From SZUA-36 sp963704855 (GTDB lineage Bacteria > Pseudomonadota > Gammaproteobacteria > Xanthomonadales > SZUA-36), in NCBI GenBank assembly GCA_963704855.1, contig CAVPHY010000028.1, positions 434,001 through 498,000 of the forward strand: a stretch of 64,000 nt of DNA. The letters are read 5' to 3'. Both the position numbers and the translations under genes were made by a program. Below, piece by piece: positions 1 to 8,737 of this stretch. Position 1 is the first letter of the stretch. Each line of letters begins with the position of its first letter. Under the pieces are notes generated by a model. It did no database searches and had not been told where the DNA came from. It saw only the letters and a list, made by a program, of their open reading frames with translations.

Positions 1-318
1 TGCCGGGTAAACGCCGGTGTTACGATTCAGCAGCAACATACAGGCCTCGGCCGCAATGGTGACACGTATCTCATCGGTAATTTCCAGACCGCCAGCCCCG
101 CTGAAATGCTTCTGGTGCAGGAACTGCTTGATCAGGCTCCGAAGCTGCAGGCGCAGCGGCATCGGCAGGTTTCGATAGACCCCGATATTGCGCTCAACGA
201 TTGCCACCCACTCATCCGGAAACGGCGCCGCAATCGCCTTCTTGAGCCGGTAACGCGGTAATGTCAGCGCAGTGGTCATGCCGATCAAGACCAGCGCTAC
301 GAAAATCCAATAACCCAT
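1..318 (-). CDS. mtfA: MtfA-like M90-family zinc peptidase, partial (N-terminal 106 residues)
   Basis: The reverse strand starts with ATG at 318 and stays open to the window edge, so only the N-terminal 106 residues are visible. A hydrophobic N-terminus (GYWIFVALVLIGM) is followed by PFPDEWVAIVERNIGVYRNL and EITDEIRVTIAAEACMLLL. These match the conserved opening of the MtfA/YeeI peptidase family (M90), whose E. coli member binds the glucose-PTS repressor Mlc. The zinc motif (HExxH) would lie beyond the edge and cannot be checked. The N-terminal membrane anchor is common in environmental homologues and absent from E. coli MtfA. The family assignment rests on pattern memory of this N-terminal block. 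Confidence 0.72.
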   Translation of the reverse strand, partial: MGYWIFVALVLIGMTTALTLPRYRLKKAIAAPFPDEWVAIVERNIGVYRNLPMPLRLQLRSLIKQFLHQKHFSGAGGLEITDEIRVTIAAEACMLLLNRNTGVYPA

Positions 319-484
319 GTGTTGGCAGCCTCCTGCTGATAAAAGTGCAAGCTTTTGTGCCTGTAGATTTGGGCATTGAACAAAACCTGCTAATTTTTGT
401 AGCGGACCATCTTGATCCATTCTTTACCGGATTGCTAATGCGGGGCAGGCATATTTTGATCTGTGTGGGCGCCGAGGCCATGCA

Positions 485-612
485 GTACCTTCCTTCAGGA
501 CACATCGTGAACCCATCCATGGGGATTCGGTCGCGACATGGCCCAGGCCAGCCTCTCGACCGTTTCACGGTCTCACCTCCTCCCTATCGCTCACGGTCCT
601 GAAGGAAGGTAC
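485..612. repeat. 128-bp element bounded by 16-bp perfect inverted repeats
   Basis: The ends 485-500 and 597-612 are exact reverse complements (GTACCTTCCTTCAGGA and its complement). The interior holds short self-complementary stretches such as CCATCCATGG. It lies in the 545-bp spacer between the mtfA-like gene and cpxP, where no credible coding frame was found. Size and symmetry suggest a MITE- or REP-like palindromic element. No transposase is present. Confidence 0.6.
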
Positions 613-681
613 CGCACACCCTCTGCGCTGTGCCAAACAGGCAGGTCATCGGTTTCTGACAGGATTGCACGGCGTTTGCCG

Positions 682-793
682 GACGCTGGGGCGGGTAGTT
701 GGTTCCAGGACCGTACGAGGCAGGAAGCCGAGTACCGAGCGATACAGGGATGTACTCGAGCGCGTCCTGGAAGTAACTACCCGCCCCAGCGTC
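682..793. repeat. 112-bp palindromic element with 19-bp perfect arms
   Basis: Positions 682-700 and 775-793 are exact reverse complements (GACGCTGGGGCGGGTAGTT and its complement). Pairing continues inward imperfectly (GGTTCCAGGAC against GTCCTGGAAGT). The loop contains a core at 741-767 (ACAGGGATGTACTC then AGCGCGTCC) that recurs in slightly changed form at 45824-45851, so this looks like a dispersed repeat family. It is non-coding. Confidence 0.65.
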
Positions 794-802
794 CCTACCA
801 CC

Positions 803-838
803 ATCCAGAAGAAACCAGGAGCACGACGGCTCCTGGTT
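803..838 (-). terminator. Probable Rho-independent terminator of cpxP
   Basis: Positions 813-822 (AACCAGGAGC) and 829-838 (GCTCCTGGTT) form a 10-bp stem with a 6-nt loop. On the minus strand the stem is followed by TTTCTTCT. It lies about 25 nt past the cpxP stop codon, as expected for an intrinsic terminator, although the T-run is interrupted. Confidence 0.5.
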
Positions 839-863
839 CCAGTCCTTTACTAACGCAGCGGTT

Positions 864-1370
864 TTATCCGTTCTCAGGCCGTTGCTTGCGTTTTTCGGCA
901 CGCTTCTCAGCACGTTCCTCCGCCATGGTCTCAAGCTCCGCACGTTGCTCGTCCGTCAGTTGGGCAAAGACCTTCGACATGGCCCTGCTGGTGACTATCA
1001 GGCGTTCAGCCGCAAGCGCGCCTTCCTTTTCAGCCAGCGTGGTCACTGCCGCTTCGTCAAAACTGTCGGCCTTGATCAGTTCTTTCAACTGGTCATGACC
1101 GGCTCTCATTTCATTGGCCAGCGGTCGCGTTTCCATTTTGAGGCCGTGCATGATGCCCTTGATACTGGTCTTCTGCTCTTCGCTCAGTTCCAGTTTCTTG
1201 ATGGCGCGCATCAGTTGATCAACGGGCGGCATTGATTCGCCACCCCGTTTATGATGCCGACCCTGCTTGTTGGGGCCTGTATCAGAATCCTGCGCCAGGG
1301 CCGTGCCCGCAGCACCCAGCAACAGCGTGGTGAAAACGGTTGCGGTTATAATTTTGGTCAGTAGGTTCAT
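864..1370 (-). CDS. cpxP: Periplasmic CpxP/Spy-family (LTxxQ) protein
   Basis: This 168-residue protein has a signal peptide ending at ...GTALAQ, a His/Lys-rich stretch, and two LTxxQ-type motifs that define the CpxP/Spy family: LSEEQ near residue 63 and LTDEQ near residue 138. The C-terminus is rich in Lys, Arg and Glu. Family members are periplasmic chaperones; CpxP also damps the sensor kinase CpxA. The gene diverges from a response-regulator/sensor-kinase pair, with a CpxR-type box between them, which is the classic cpxP-cpxRA layout. CpxP is favoured over plain Spy because of that context. The ATG at 1370 is preceded by AGGAGAAAC, a good ribosome-binding site. Confidence 0.85.
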   Translation of the reverse strand: MNLLTKIITATVFTTLLLGAAGTALAQDSDTGPNKQGRHHKRGGESMPPVDQLMRAIKKLELSEEQKTSIKGIMHGLKMETRPLANEMRAGHDQLKELIKADSFDEAAVTTLAEKEGALAAERLIVTSRAMSKVFAQLTDEQRAELETMAEERAEKRAEKRKQRPENG

Positions 1371-1450
1371 ATGTTTCTCCTTTCATCATGGTGTGGTGTG
1401 TCTTGCAGGATATGAGACAACTTTTCCGTGTCTGCTTGGGTTAGGATTGT

Positions 1451-1465
1451 GTAAAGAAAGGTAAA
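1451..1465. promoter_or_regulatory. CpxR-type box between cpxP and cpxR
   Basis: GTAAA at 1451-1455, five bases, then GTAAA at 1461-1465 match the E. coli CpxR consensus GTAAA-N5-GTAAA exactly. The site lies 81 nt before the cpxP start (1370) and 60 nt before the cpxR start (1525), so one site could serve both directions. Confidence 0.75.
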
Positions 1466-1524
1466 GTCACACCATTGCAGGCGCCGTTGGGTAAAATCCG
1501 GGTTGGGAAGTACACGGTGACCAC

Positions 1525-2211
1525 ATGACACAAACCATACTCATAGCGGATGACGATACGGAACTGTGTGATCTGCTGCGCGAATATCTTGGCCAGGAAG
1601 GTTTCGAGGTGCGGCTTGCGTTCGACGGTGAACAGGCACTGGCGGAATCCCGGCGACCCGGTGTGGATGCCATGGTGCTCGATATCATGATGCCGCATAT
1701 GAATGGCATCGATGTGTTGCGTAACCTGCGCAAAGAGTCCGAATTGCCGGTGATCATGCTCACGGCTCGCGGTGACGACCTGGACCGTATTATCGGTCTC
1801 GAACTGGGCGCCGATGATTACCTGGCCAAGCCCGCCAATCCACGCGAGTTGCTGGCGCGTATCCGTGCAATCCTGCGCCGTTCGAATATGCACGCCACAT
1901 CAGCCGTACTGGAAGTAGAAGATATCGTACTCAACCAGGCGAGGCGGGAGTTGCGGCTGGATGGTAAGTTAACAGAGCTCACCAGCACGGAATTCAGCAT
2001 CCTGCAGCTGTTGCTGCAACGCAGTGGTGAAGTGGTTGAGAAGAAAGACCTGTACCTGGCCGCACTGGGTCGTGAACCGGTGGCATACGATCGCAGTATC
2101 GATATGCATGTCAGCAACCTGCGAAGAAAGCTCGGCCCGGCAAAAGATGGCAGGGAGCGCATAGAGACTATCCGCGGTTTCGGTTACCAGTATCGCTGCG
2201 GGGTGGATTGA
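1525..2211 (+). CDS. cpxR: OmpR/PhoB-family response regulator CpxR
   Basis: The protein has 228 residues. The receiver domain (about 1-118) carries the acidic pocket D9-D11, phosphoacceptor D53, T80 and K102. A winged-helix DNA-binding domain (about 130-225) ends with RRKLGPAKDG...IRGFGYQYRC. The linker NPRELLARIRAILRRS is close to that of CpxR. The gene sits between a divergent cpxP and a downstream sensor kinase, so it is expected to control envelope-stress genes, including the cpxP promoter with its GTAAA-N5-GTAAA box. The residue after K102-P103 is alanine rather than the usual phenylalanine, a minor oddity. Confidence 0.9.
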   Translation: MTQTILIADDDTELCDLLREYLGQEGFEVRLAFDGEQALAESRRPGVDAMVLDIMMPHMNGIDVLRNLRKESELPVIMLTARGDDLDRIIGLELGADDYLAKPANPRELLARIRAILRRSNMHATSAVLEVEDIVLNQARRELRLDGKLTELTSTEFSILQLLLQRSGEVVEKKDLYLAALGREPVAYDRSIDMHVSNLRRKLGPAKDGRERIETIRGFGYQYRCGVD

Positions 2212-2214
2212 ACT

Positions 2215-3543
2215 GTGCCACGCTTGTTCTGGAAACTGTTTTTTGCGCTTTGGCTAAGCATCATGGCCTTTGCCATAGTCGTCAGCTGGATCAACCAGGC
2301 GGTCATTCTACGCAATGCCGTTGAGACACCGGCCGCATTCGATGAACACCTTGAGCGCTTCAAGGCAAAACTGGCCCGGGACCTTGGAGAGGGGGGTGAG
2401 CGCAAGCTGAAAAGAACTCTTGCAGGTGGTCCCGCCGGTCTGCATAACCACGTTTTCGTTTTGGATGACCAGGGCAGGGAGTTGCTCGGTCGTGAAAGGG
2501 TGCTGAAAAAACTTAAAAAGGCCAGGGTCAGGGTCGTTAACACGCAACTGCAGGACGCCAGCGGGAAGGTCTACACGCTGGTTACTGCGGGCCGTCGTCC
2601 GCCCCGGGCACTACTCGCACCCGGTTCTGCGGGTGTGGGTATGCGTCTCGCTGTGGCGGCCATTATCAGCGCACTGGTCAGCCTGTTGCTGGCCCGCTAC
2701 CTGGCCTCACCGCTGGGGCACCTGGGCCGCGCCAGCAGGCAATTGGCCACGGGTGATCTCAGTGTCAGGGTAGGCGCGCCACTCGACCGGCGCCGGGATG
2801 AATTCGGGCAACTGGCACGGGATATGGACGAGATGGCCGGCCGTTTGCAGCAGTTACAGGAGGCCAACCAGCGCCTGCTGCGGGATGTCAGCCATGAATT
2901 GCGCTCACCGCTGGCGCGTCTGCGTGTCGCCCTCGAGATTGCCCGCAACAAGGACCGGAGCCTGGTGGTTGAAGAACTCGATCGTATTGAGCTTGAGAGC
3001 AGGCGCCTGGAAAACCTGGTGGATGAGGTTCTGAACCTGTTACGCGTGTCTTCGGGGCCGCAGGATTTGAAACTTTCAAGTTTTGACCTGGTGGACTTGC
3101 TGCAGGACCTGGTAGAGACGGTCAACTATGAAATCAGCGATGGGCGCGAACCGATTACAACACAGCTGCAGCCACCGCTGGTACTGGACGCCGACCGGGA
3201 GTTGCTCTGGCGCGTGTTTGAAAACCTGCTGCGTAATGCGCTGATCCATTCCGTGAAAGGCGGTATCTGTGTCCGCGCAAGCCAGTTGGGTGACAATCAG
3301 GTCCAGATCAGTGTGCTGGATTCAGGGCCGGGTATCGATGAGGCCAAGATCAGCAGGATATTTGAACCCTTCTTCCGTGTTGACGAGGCGCGTGACAGGA
3401 AGTCAGGCGGTCATGGCCTGGGCCTCGCTATTGCAGCCTCGGCGGTACGGCGCCATGACGGCAGGATTTCAGCATTGAACCGGAAAGAGGGTGGCCTGGA
3501 GGTGAGGGTGGTGCTGCCCCTGAAGCAACAATCAGGCGCTTGA
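2215..3543 (+). CDS. cpxA: CpxA-like membrane sensor histidine kinase
   Basis: This 442-residue protein starts at GTG, three bases after the cpxR stop, so the pair is translationally coupled. It has a transmembrane segment at about 5-27, a periplasmic sensor region of about 115 residues, a second transmembrane segment at about 143-163 and a HAMP linker. The HisKA domain has H227 in DVSHELRSPLARLR. The ATPase domain shows an N-box (ENLLRNALIHS), DSGPGID and GHGLGLAIA. In E. coli, CpxA phosphorylates CpxR on envelope stress and is restrained by CpxP; cpxP lies just upstream here. The 3' end overlaps the convergent epmA gene by 12 bp. Confidence 0.88.
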   Translation: MPRLFWKLFFALWLSIMAFAIVVSWINQAVILRNAVETPAAFDEHLERFKAKLARDLGEGGERKLKRTLAGGPAGLHNHVFVLDDQGRELLGRERVLKKLKKARVRVVNTQLQDASGKVYTLVTAGRRPPRALLAPGSAGVGMRLAVAAIISALVSLLLARYLASPLGHLGRASRQLATGDLSVRVGAPLDRRRDEFGQLARDMDEMAGRLQQLQEANQRLLRDVSHELRSPLARLRVALEIARNKDRSLVVEELDRIELESRRLENLVDEVLNLLRVSSGPQDLKLSSFDLVDLLQDLVETVNYEISDGREPITTQLQPPLVLDADRELLWRVFENLLRNALIHSVKGGICVRASQLGDNQVQISVLDSGPGIDEAKISRIFEPFFRVDEARDRKSGGHGLGLAIAASAVRRHDGRISALNRKEGGLEVRVVLPLKQQSGA

Positions 3544-4485
3544 AAAAGGAAAGGCAGTCACTTCGCCGATCGAATCAACCCCGCCGATTGCCATCAGCAA
3601 ACGGTCCACACCCAAAGCTACTCCCGCGCATTCGGGAAGACCGTGTTCAAGTGCCATGAGCAGGCGCTGGTCGATTTCGCAAACCGTTTGCCCGCGCTCC
3701 TGGCGTTGCCTGTTGTCTGATTCAAATCGTTGCCGCTGCTCACGCGCATTTGTTAGTTCCTGGTAACCATTGGCAAGTTCGGTTCGCCCGAGATAGAGTT
3801 CAAAGCGTTCAGCAAGTGGTGGATCACCCGGGCGGATTTTGGCCAATGCGGCCTGGTCAGCAGGAAAATCGTAAACAAATGTCAGGCCATCTCTCGGCAG
3901 TGCAGACTGGATTACAACACTGATCAGCAGGTCCAGCCACTGCTTGCGGTCAAGTTCGATATCATCGATGCCGTGCGCCTTTGCCGCGGCAAAAAGGCTT
4001 TGCTCGTCAGCAGTGAAAGGGTCGAGGTCAATATATTGCTGAAACAATTGCCGGTAACTGAGCTTCTGTTGCGGCCATTGATCAAACTTGCCACGTCCAC
4101 AGCACCTGACAAGTTCCGCAACTTCATCCATCAGGCGGTGGTAACTGAAACCGGTCCGGTACCATTCGAGCAGGGTGAATTCCGGATTATGTGACCGGCC
4201 GGCTTCATCTGCGCGGAAGACCCGGCCAAGTTCGAAAATATCACCGCTGCCGGCAGCCAGCAGGCGTTTCAGCGGAAACTCGGGAGACGTGCGCAGATAG
4301 CCGCCGTTCGTGGTTCTTATGGACTGGATTTCCGGATCGGTATTCCCGGACATGGATATCAGCGGTGTCTCAACTTCCATGACATCCCGGCTCGAAAAGT
4401 AGGCCCGGATATCCTGCAATAATCGCGCGCGGGCCCGTAGTTGGCTGGCGTCGGCTACGGGGCGCCAGTCTTCAGGCTGGCTCAT
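3532..4485 (-). CDS. epmA: Elongation factor P-lysine ligase EpmA (PoxA/GenX)
   Basis: This 317-residue protein is like a class II lysyl-tRNA synthetase catalytic core without an anticodon-binding domain. Motif 2 is visible as FELGRVFRADEAGRSHNPEF, and the C-terminus contains the family block LPECAGVALGVDRLLMAIGG. EpmA attaches beta-lysine to translation factor EF-P, which relieves ribosome stalling at polyproline. The partners epmB and efp are not in the window. The gene overlaps the ppx-like gene upstream by 14 bp on the same strand and the convergent cpxA by 12 bp, so the locus is tightly packed. Confidence 0.92.
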   Translation of the reverse strand: MSQPEDWRPVADASQLRARARLLQDIRAYFSSRDVMEVETPLISMSGNTDPEIQSIRTTNGGYLRTSPEFPLKRLLAAGSGDIFELGRVFRADEAGRSHNPEFTLLEWYRTGFSYHRLMDEVAELVRCCGRGKFDQWPQQKLSYRQLFQQYIDLDPFTADEQSLFAAAKAHGIDDIELDRKQWLDLLISVVIQSALPRDGLTFVYDFPADQAALAKIRPGDPPLAERFELYLGRTELANGYQELTNAREQRQRFESDNRQRQERGQTVCEIDQRLLMALEHGLPECAGVALGVDRLLMAIGGVDSIGEVTAFPFSSA

Positions 4486-5989
4486 GGTCCGGATGGGCTA
4501 TTTCCAGTTGCAATCCTATTGACTGCAGTGCTTGCACCTCGTACTCAAGATCGTTCATGGTTAGTGGATGATTTTCTATCCAGTCGGCTGGCAGAATAAG
4601 ACGAGCCAGGGAATTGTCCAGTTTGATATCAAATTCTGGAATAGCCTCGTCTTCGCGGGTTCTGCAAAATACCCAGGACAAACGCATACACAGCAAGGTA
4701 ACGGATAAGGCCCTATGTAAACGCACTGGAAGCGTGGCGGAATATGAGGACGGAATGTCGCGCCGTTGGAAGCCAACCAGCGCTGCCAGGAAAAGCTGTT
4801 CCTGTCGTGAGAAACCTGCCAGGTCCGATGCTTCAACCAGGTAGGCTGAATGCTGCTGGTAACTGACGTGGGACAGGCTCAGGCCGATCTCGTGTAACTC
4901 GGTGGCCCACACCAGAAGGTCCCGGTGTGTGTTATCAAGCCCGGCATCGGAGGATACCTTGTCAAAAAGGCTTAGCGCTGTTCTGCGGACACGTATAACC
5001 TGGGCCGTATCCACCGCAAAGCGGGACATCAGGGCTTTAACCGCTTTGTCCCTTGGGTCACGGTGTTCAAGCCGGCCAATCTGGTCTTGCAACAGGCCTT
5101 CGCGCAAAGCATAGTTCGAGACCACCAGCCTTTTGATACCGAGGCTTTCAAAACAGGCCAGCATGATGGCCAGGCCCCCGATAAAAACGGGCTTGCGCGC
5201 CTCACTCAAACCATCAATGTCGATGTCCGCAATGGTATTGAAAGACAGGGCTTTTTGCTTGAGTGTCTCCAGCGCCTTAGAAGTGATGCCACTCCTGCAC
5301 CAGCCATTGACCTCGCAGATATTGGCTGCGGAACGGATGGTTCCTGATGAGCCGATGGCGATTTTCCAGCCGGCGTTGCGATAGGTATGTTGCAACTCCT
5401 GCAACTCCGCCTCCACCGCGCGCTGGGCCTTTCTCAGCCCTTTCTCGGTGATTGCGCCATCCGCAAAGAACTGGCTGGTCACCGCCACGCAACCAAACTG
5501 GAGGCTTTCCATTTCGAGCGGATCAAGACCATCTCCAATAATCAGTTCGGTGCTTCCGCCACCAATATCAATGACCAGTTGTTTTTGCCGGCGACCGGCG
5601 ACCCATTGGGTGACACCCAGGTAGATCAGGCGGGCCTCTTCACGACCGGCGATGATATCCACCGGGCACTCCAGGGCCTGCTCGGATGCCTGCAGGAACT
5701 CCTCGGCGTATTTTAATCTCCGAAAGGTCTGTGTTCCGACCGCGCGCCGGTTTCCAACGGGAATACCCCGCAAACGTTGACCAAACCGGGAAAGGCAATC
5801 CAGTGCGCGTTGTTGTACTTCCGGGTCAAGGTTGCCTTGGCGATCCAATCCACCGCGCAAGCGGACCATTTCCCTGATCCGGTCAAGGACGCGTAATTCA
5901 CCGTGCTCTCGGCGAGCAATCAGCAGGTGAAAGCTGTTACTGCCCAGGTCAACGGCAGCATAGGTTTCCATTTGAGGATCTGGTTTCAT
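4472..5989 (-). CDS. ppx: Exopolyphosphatase / pppGpp phosphohydrolase (Ppx/GppA family)
   Basis: The protein has 505 residues from the chosen ATG at 5989 (MKPDPQMETYAAVDLGSNSF). A longer frame exists upstream, but this start places the AAVDLGSNSFHLLIAR phosphate-binding block near residue 10 as in E. coli Ppx, and the length agrees with the family (about 510). Further signatures are IDIGGGSTELIIGDG and IGSSGTIRSAANI in the N-terminal actin-fold domains, then a C-terminal HD-like region (VWATELHEIGLSLSH). The enzyme releases phosphate from polyphosphate or converts pppGpp to ppGpp. It lies downstream of porin, pstS and phoBR, which fits a phosphate-economy role. Ppx and GppA cannot be separated securely by eye. 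Confidence 0.85.
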   Translation of the reverse strand: MKPDPQMETYAAVDLGSNSFHLLIARREHGELRVLDRIREMVRLRGGLDRQGNLDPEVQQRALDCLSRFGQRLRGIPVGNRRAVGTQTFRRLKYAEEFLQASEQALECPVDIIAGREEARLIYLGVTQWVAGRRQKQLVIDIGGGSTELIIGDGLDPLEMESLQFGCVAVTSQFFADGAITEKGLRKAQRAVEAELQELQHTYRNAGWKIAIGSSGTIRSAANICEVNGWCRSGITSKALETLKQKALSFNTIADIDIDGLSEARKPVFIGGLAIMLACFESLGIKRLVVSNYALREGLLQDQIGRLEHRDPRDKAVKALMSRFAVDTAQVIRVRRTALSLFDKVSSDAGLDNTHRDLLVWATELHEIGLSLSHVSYQQHSAYLVEASDLAGFSRQEQLFLAALVGFQRRDIPSSYSATLPVRLHRALSVTLLCMRLSWVFCRTREDEAIPEFDIKLDNSLARLILPADWIENHPLTMNDLEYEVQALQSIGLQLEIAHPDHEPA

Positions 5990-6086
5990 GTGCGCAATTA
6001 TAACTTCTTGCAGGTTGGGCACAGCGTGTTTTATTTGTTCCCGGGATGAGAACGGTCGTGCAGTTTTGAACATCTTGCCCTGAATC

Positions 6087-6111
6087 CTAAAACGGGCCCG
6101 ATTGGGCCCGT
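6087..6111 (-). terminator. Rho-independent terminator of the porin gene
   Basis: ACGGGCCC at 6092-6099 and GGGCCCGT at 6104-6111 form an 8-bp stem with a 4-nt loop. On the minus strand it is followed by TTTTAGG, and it lies about 50 nt beyond the porin stop. The ppx-like gene further downstream therefore probably has its own promoter. Confidence 0.75.
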
Positions 6112-6161
6112 CATTCTGCTCATAGTCTGCATGATGCCAGACTGGCAATCATTGCTGAATC

Positions 6162-7457
6162 CTAGTACTTGAAGCTCAAGTCCAACTGCAGGCGTCTGAA
6201 ATCAATGGGATCACCTGACTTGAGGCCAACATCGTTGATGAAATAGGTGACGTCGGCATAGAAGTTCTTGTCGATGGCGTAGCTGCCCTTGAAAACGCTG
6301 CCTTTGGCATCGGTGCCGCCGCCGCCAAAGTCGGAGTCGGTCAGCAGGCCGAGGACGGAATCTGCCTCGAGCTTCTGGTAAACGTAGCCAAACTCCCATT
6401 CACCCTTGTTTTTTGCCGAGCCGTAGGTGAAGCCCAGGGCGTAGGCCGTATCATTGTCATCAGCCGCCTGGTTTTGCACGTAGTCACCGAACAGCTGTGC
6501 CGGATGACCGAAAAGCTCGAAGTCCAGTTCTGCGAAGAACTCGAGCTCTTCATAGTCATACAGGTAGGTATTGGTGATGGGGTCATAACTGTTACCAAAA
6601 AAGTCATCGTCGTCCCCAAAGAAAGAGCCACTACCCTTGGTATCAAATACATGGTAGCCCACACCGGCGGTCAGCTCTAATGAATCCCCGATTGGCAGCT
6701 TGATACCCGCCTGGGTCAGGTAGGCAAATGATTGCCCGTTACTGGAGTCACTTTCGATCCATGTACCCAATCCATTGGCAAAGAACTTGCCGTTATCCCA
6801 TTCAAAGCCGGTGCCTTCCGGCCGCCAGTCACCGTCCCAAAGCAGGGCGTTACCGCCGGCCTTGTGTATGTAATTGCTGAATTTACCACCGAAGACATGC
6901 GTATCTTTCAGACCGGACCAGTCAAAGTAGGCCAGGTCCATCTTGATATCCTTGGTCGAACCGCCACCACCGAGTGTCTGGTTTGAAGAAACCGGATCGT
7001 CGCCACCGGACGCCAGCCCGAGGCCGACTTCGATCGTCGGTGTGACGTTGGCGATAAGCGCCGCCCTTGCGCGGACGCGGTTACGGTCGCGATTCGGTTT
7101 GCCCTCGATATTGAAAGCTTCATAGCGATAGCGGAAGTCGCCTTTCCAGCGAATCGTATCTGTCCAGCTGGTCTTGGCCGCCTGTTGTTCGACTTCGGCG
7201 GCGACCGCATTGGTCTTATCACTGACTTCGGCAACGGTGACGGCTGTTGCCTCCGTGTTCTTTGTCAGCTCGGCATTGGCGGCGGCCAGGGCGCGATTCT
7301 CCGCTTCGAGACGATCCAGCCTTTCGCTCAGCGCCATCATTTGCGCCCGCATGGTAGCAATATCCTCGTCGGATGCTGCCTGTGATATCACGGGTGAGAG
7401 CAGCAAAAGGGTACAAATTGCAGTAGTGATTCGATACTGTGTTTTTTTGTAAATCAT
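6162..7457 (-). CDS. Outer-membrane putative porin (Porin_5-like) with N-terminal coiled coil
   Basis: This 431-residue protein has a signal peptide (ICTLLLLSPVISQA), then a coiled coil of about 60 residues (MRAQMMALSERLDRLEAENR). A long region of alternating beta strands follows, with frequent aromatic ends, terminating in LSFKY, typical of a C-terminal beta-barrel strand. WKGDFRYRYEAF and NRVRARAALIANV resemble the putative porin family with a coiled-coil periplasmic stalk. It lies 197 bp downstream of pstS on the same strand, so it may be a phosphate- or anion-related porin, but its specificity cannot be read. An intrinsic terminator follows. Confidence 0.72.
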   Translation of the reverse strand: MIYKKTQYRITTAICTLLLLSPVISQAASDEDIATMRAQMMALSERLDRLEAENRALAAANAELTKNTEATAVTVAEVSDKTNAVAAEVEQQAAKTSWTDTIRWKGDFRYRYEAFNIEGKPNRDRNRVRARAALIANVTPTIEVGLGLASGGDDPVSSNQTLGGGGSTKDIKMDLAYFDWSGLKDTHVFGGKFSNYIHKAGGNALLWDGDWRPEGTGFEWDNGKFFANGLGTWIESDSSNGQSFAYLTQAGIKLPIGDSLELTAGVGYHVFDTKGSGSFFGDDDDFFGNSYDPITNTYLYDYEELEFFAELDFELFGHPAQLFGDYVQNQAADDNDTAYALGFTYGSAKNKGEWEFGYVYQKLEADSVLGLLTDSDFGGGGTDAKGSVFKGSYAIDKNFYADVTYFINDVGLKSGDPIDFRRLQLDLSFKY

Positions 7458-7654
7458 GTTGACTGATTCCTCTATTGGGTTTTCTTGAATTACGACTTTC
7501 TGTCATGTTCGTGTAACAAACCGGCAATAGACTTGTCAGGAACAGAGGCTAGTGCTTGACTATGAGTCGCAATTCTCTGGCAATGAATCACTTGTCTGCA
7601 TTTGAAAGGGTGGGCAAGTGATTCTTTTTTTTGAGCGTTTACTCCGATTGGTGC

Positions 7655-8623
7655 TTACTGGATTTTTAGCAACTCCCGTTCGGCAACTCCGGCAGGTAGC
7701 GGGATATAGCCGTCTTTTACAACGACTTCCTGGCCTTCACGGGACAGAACCAGCTTGATGAATTCGGACGTTAAAGGCGGCAGTGGTTCTCCCGGTGCCT
7801 TGTTCACATAAACATAGAGAAAACGGGAAAGCGGGTATTTGCCTGAAATCGCATTTTCCGGGTTGGCCTCAACGAACTCTTTACCGGCTTCCCTGGATAA
7901 GGGAACGGCGCGGACCGATGATGTTGTGTAGCCGATACCCGAATAGCCGATACCATTAATGGAAGCACTGACTGACTGCACAACGGAAGCTGATCCGGGT
8001 TGCTCATTAACGGAGTTTTTAAAGTCGCCTTTGCAGAGCGCCTTGTCCTTGAAATAGCCATAGGTGCCGGACACCGAATTGCGGCCGTAAAGCTGGATAT
8101 CGCGTCCGGCCCATGAACCGGTGAGGCCCAGGCCTCCCCAGTCGCCTATGTCTGCAGGATCGCCGCAGGTTCTTGTCGAAGAGAATATCGCGTCGATCTG
8201 GGGAATGGTAAGGCCCTCGACCGGGTTGTCCTTGTGTACGAACACGGCCAGCGCATCAATGGCAACGGCGATGGGTGTTGGTTTGTAACCAAACTTCTTC
8301 TCAAAAGCTTCCACCTCCTTGTCTTTCATGAGACGGCTCATGGGGCCGAGATTGGAAGTGTTCTCAGTCAGGCCGGGGGGTGCGGTGGAAGAGCCAGCCG
8401 CCTGGATCTGTACATTCACATTTGGATAGCTCTTCTTGAATGACTCCGCCCACAAGGTCATCAGGTTTGCCAGCGTATCGGAGCCCACGCTGGACAGGTT
8501 GCCCGAGACCCCGCTGGTTTTCTCATAGACGGGCAGGTTTTCATCAACCTTGGCCTGGGCCAATACGGCAGATGCATTAAACGTCAGGGCCGAAACAAGC
8601 AGTGCGGCAATTCGGGTATTCAT
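7655..8623 (-). CDS. pstS: Periplasmic phosphate-binding protein PstS
   Basis: This 322-residue protein has a signal peptide (ALLVSALTFNASAVLA). Ligand-binding segments of the PstS/SphX family are visible: SVGSDTLANLMTLW, AAGSSTAPPGLTE and YGRNSVSGTYGYFKDKALC. It should deliver phosphate to a PstCAB ABC transporter, but no pstC, pstA or pstB lies in this window. Two adjacent Pho boxes precede it (8698-8733), with a TATAAC -10 hexamer at 8684-8689, so PhoB control is very likely. phoR and phoB lie upstream on the same strand. The ATG at 8623 is preceded by CCAGGAG, a strong ribosome-binding site. Confidence 0.92.
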   Translation of the reverse strand: MNTRIAALLVSALTFNASAVLAQAKVDENLPVYEKTSGVSGNLSSVGSDTLANLMTLWAESFKKSYPNVNVQIQAAGSSTAPPGLTENTSNLGPMSRLMKDKEVEAFEKKFGYKPTPIAVAIDALAVFVHKDNPVEGLTIPQIDAIFSSTRTCGDPADIGDWGGLGLTGSWAGRDIQLYGRNSVSGTYGYFKDKALCKGDFKNSVNEQPGSASVVQSVSASINGIGYSGIGYTTSSVRAVPLSREAGKEFVEANPENAISGKYPLSRFLYVYVNKAPGEPLPPLTSEFIKLVLSREGQEVVVKDGYIPLPAGVAERELLKIQ

Positions 8624-8683
8624 AGGTTCAACTCCTGGAGGTTTTGTGTGAAAAATGCCGGGCTCAAACCCAACAGGAGGGAT

Positions 8684-8733
8684 GTTATAGGGCTTATGTG
8701 ACAGTTGTATGACACATGACAGATTTATGACAC
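8684..8733 (-). promoter_or_regulatory. Tandem Pho boxes and -10 element of pstS
   Basis: Read on the minus strand, GTGTCATAAATCTGTCAT (8733-8716) is followed directly by GTGTCATACAACTGTCAC (8715-8698). Each differs little from the PhoB consensus CTGTCATAWAWCTGTCAY. Eight bases later comes TATAAC (8689-8684) as a -10 element. This is the arrangement of a PhoB-activated promoter with two PhoB dimers. Confidence 0.88.
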
Positions 8734-8737
8734 TGCC

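Noticed and set aside
7498..7515. Pho-box-like CTGTCATGTTCGTGTAAC upstream of the porin gene
   Set aside because: Only the first half-site is good and it points away from the porin gene; not enough to claim PhoB control.
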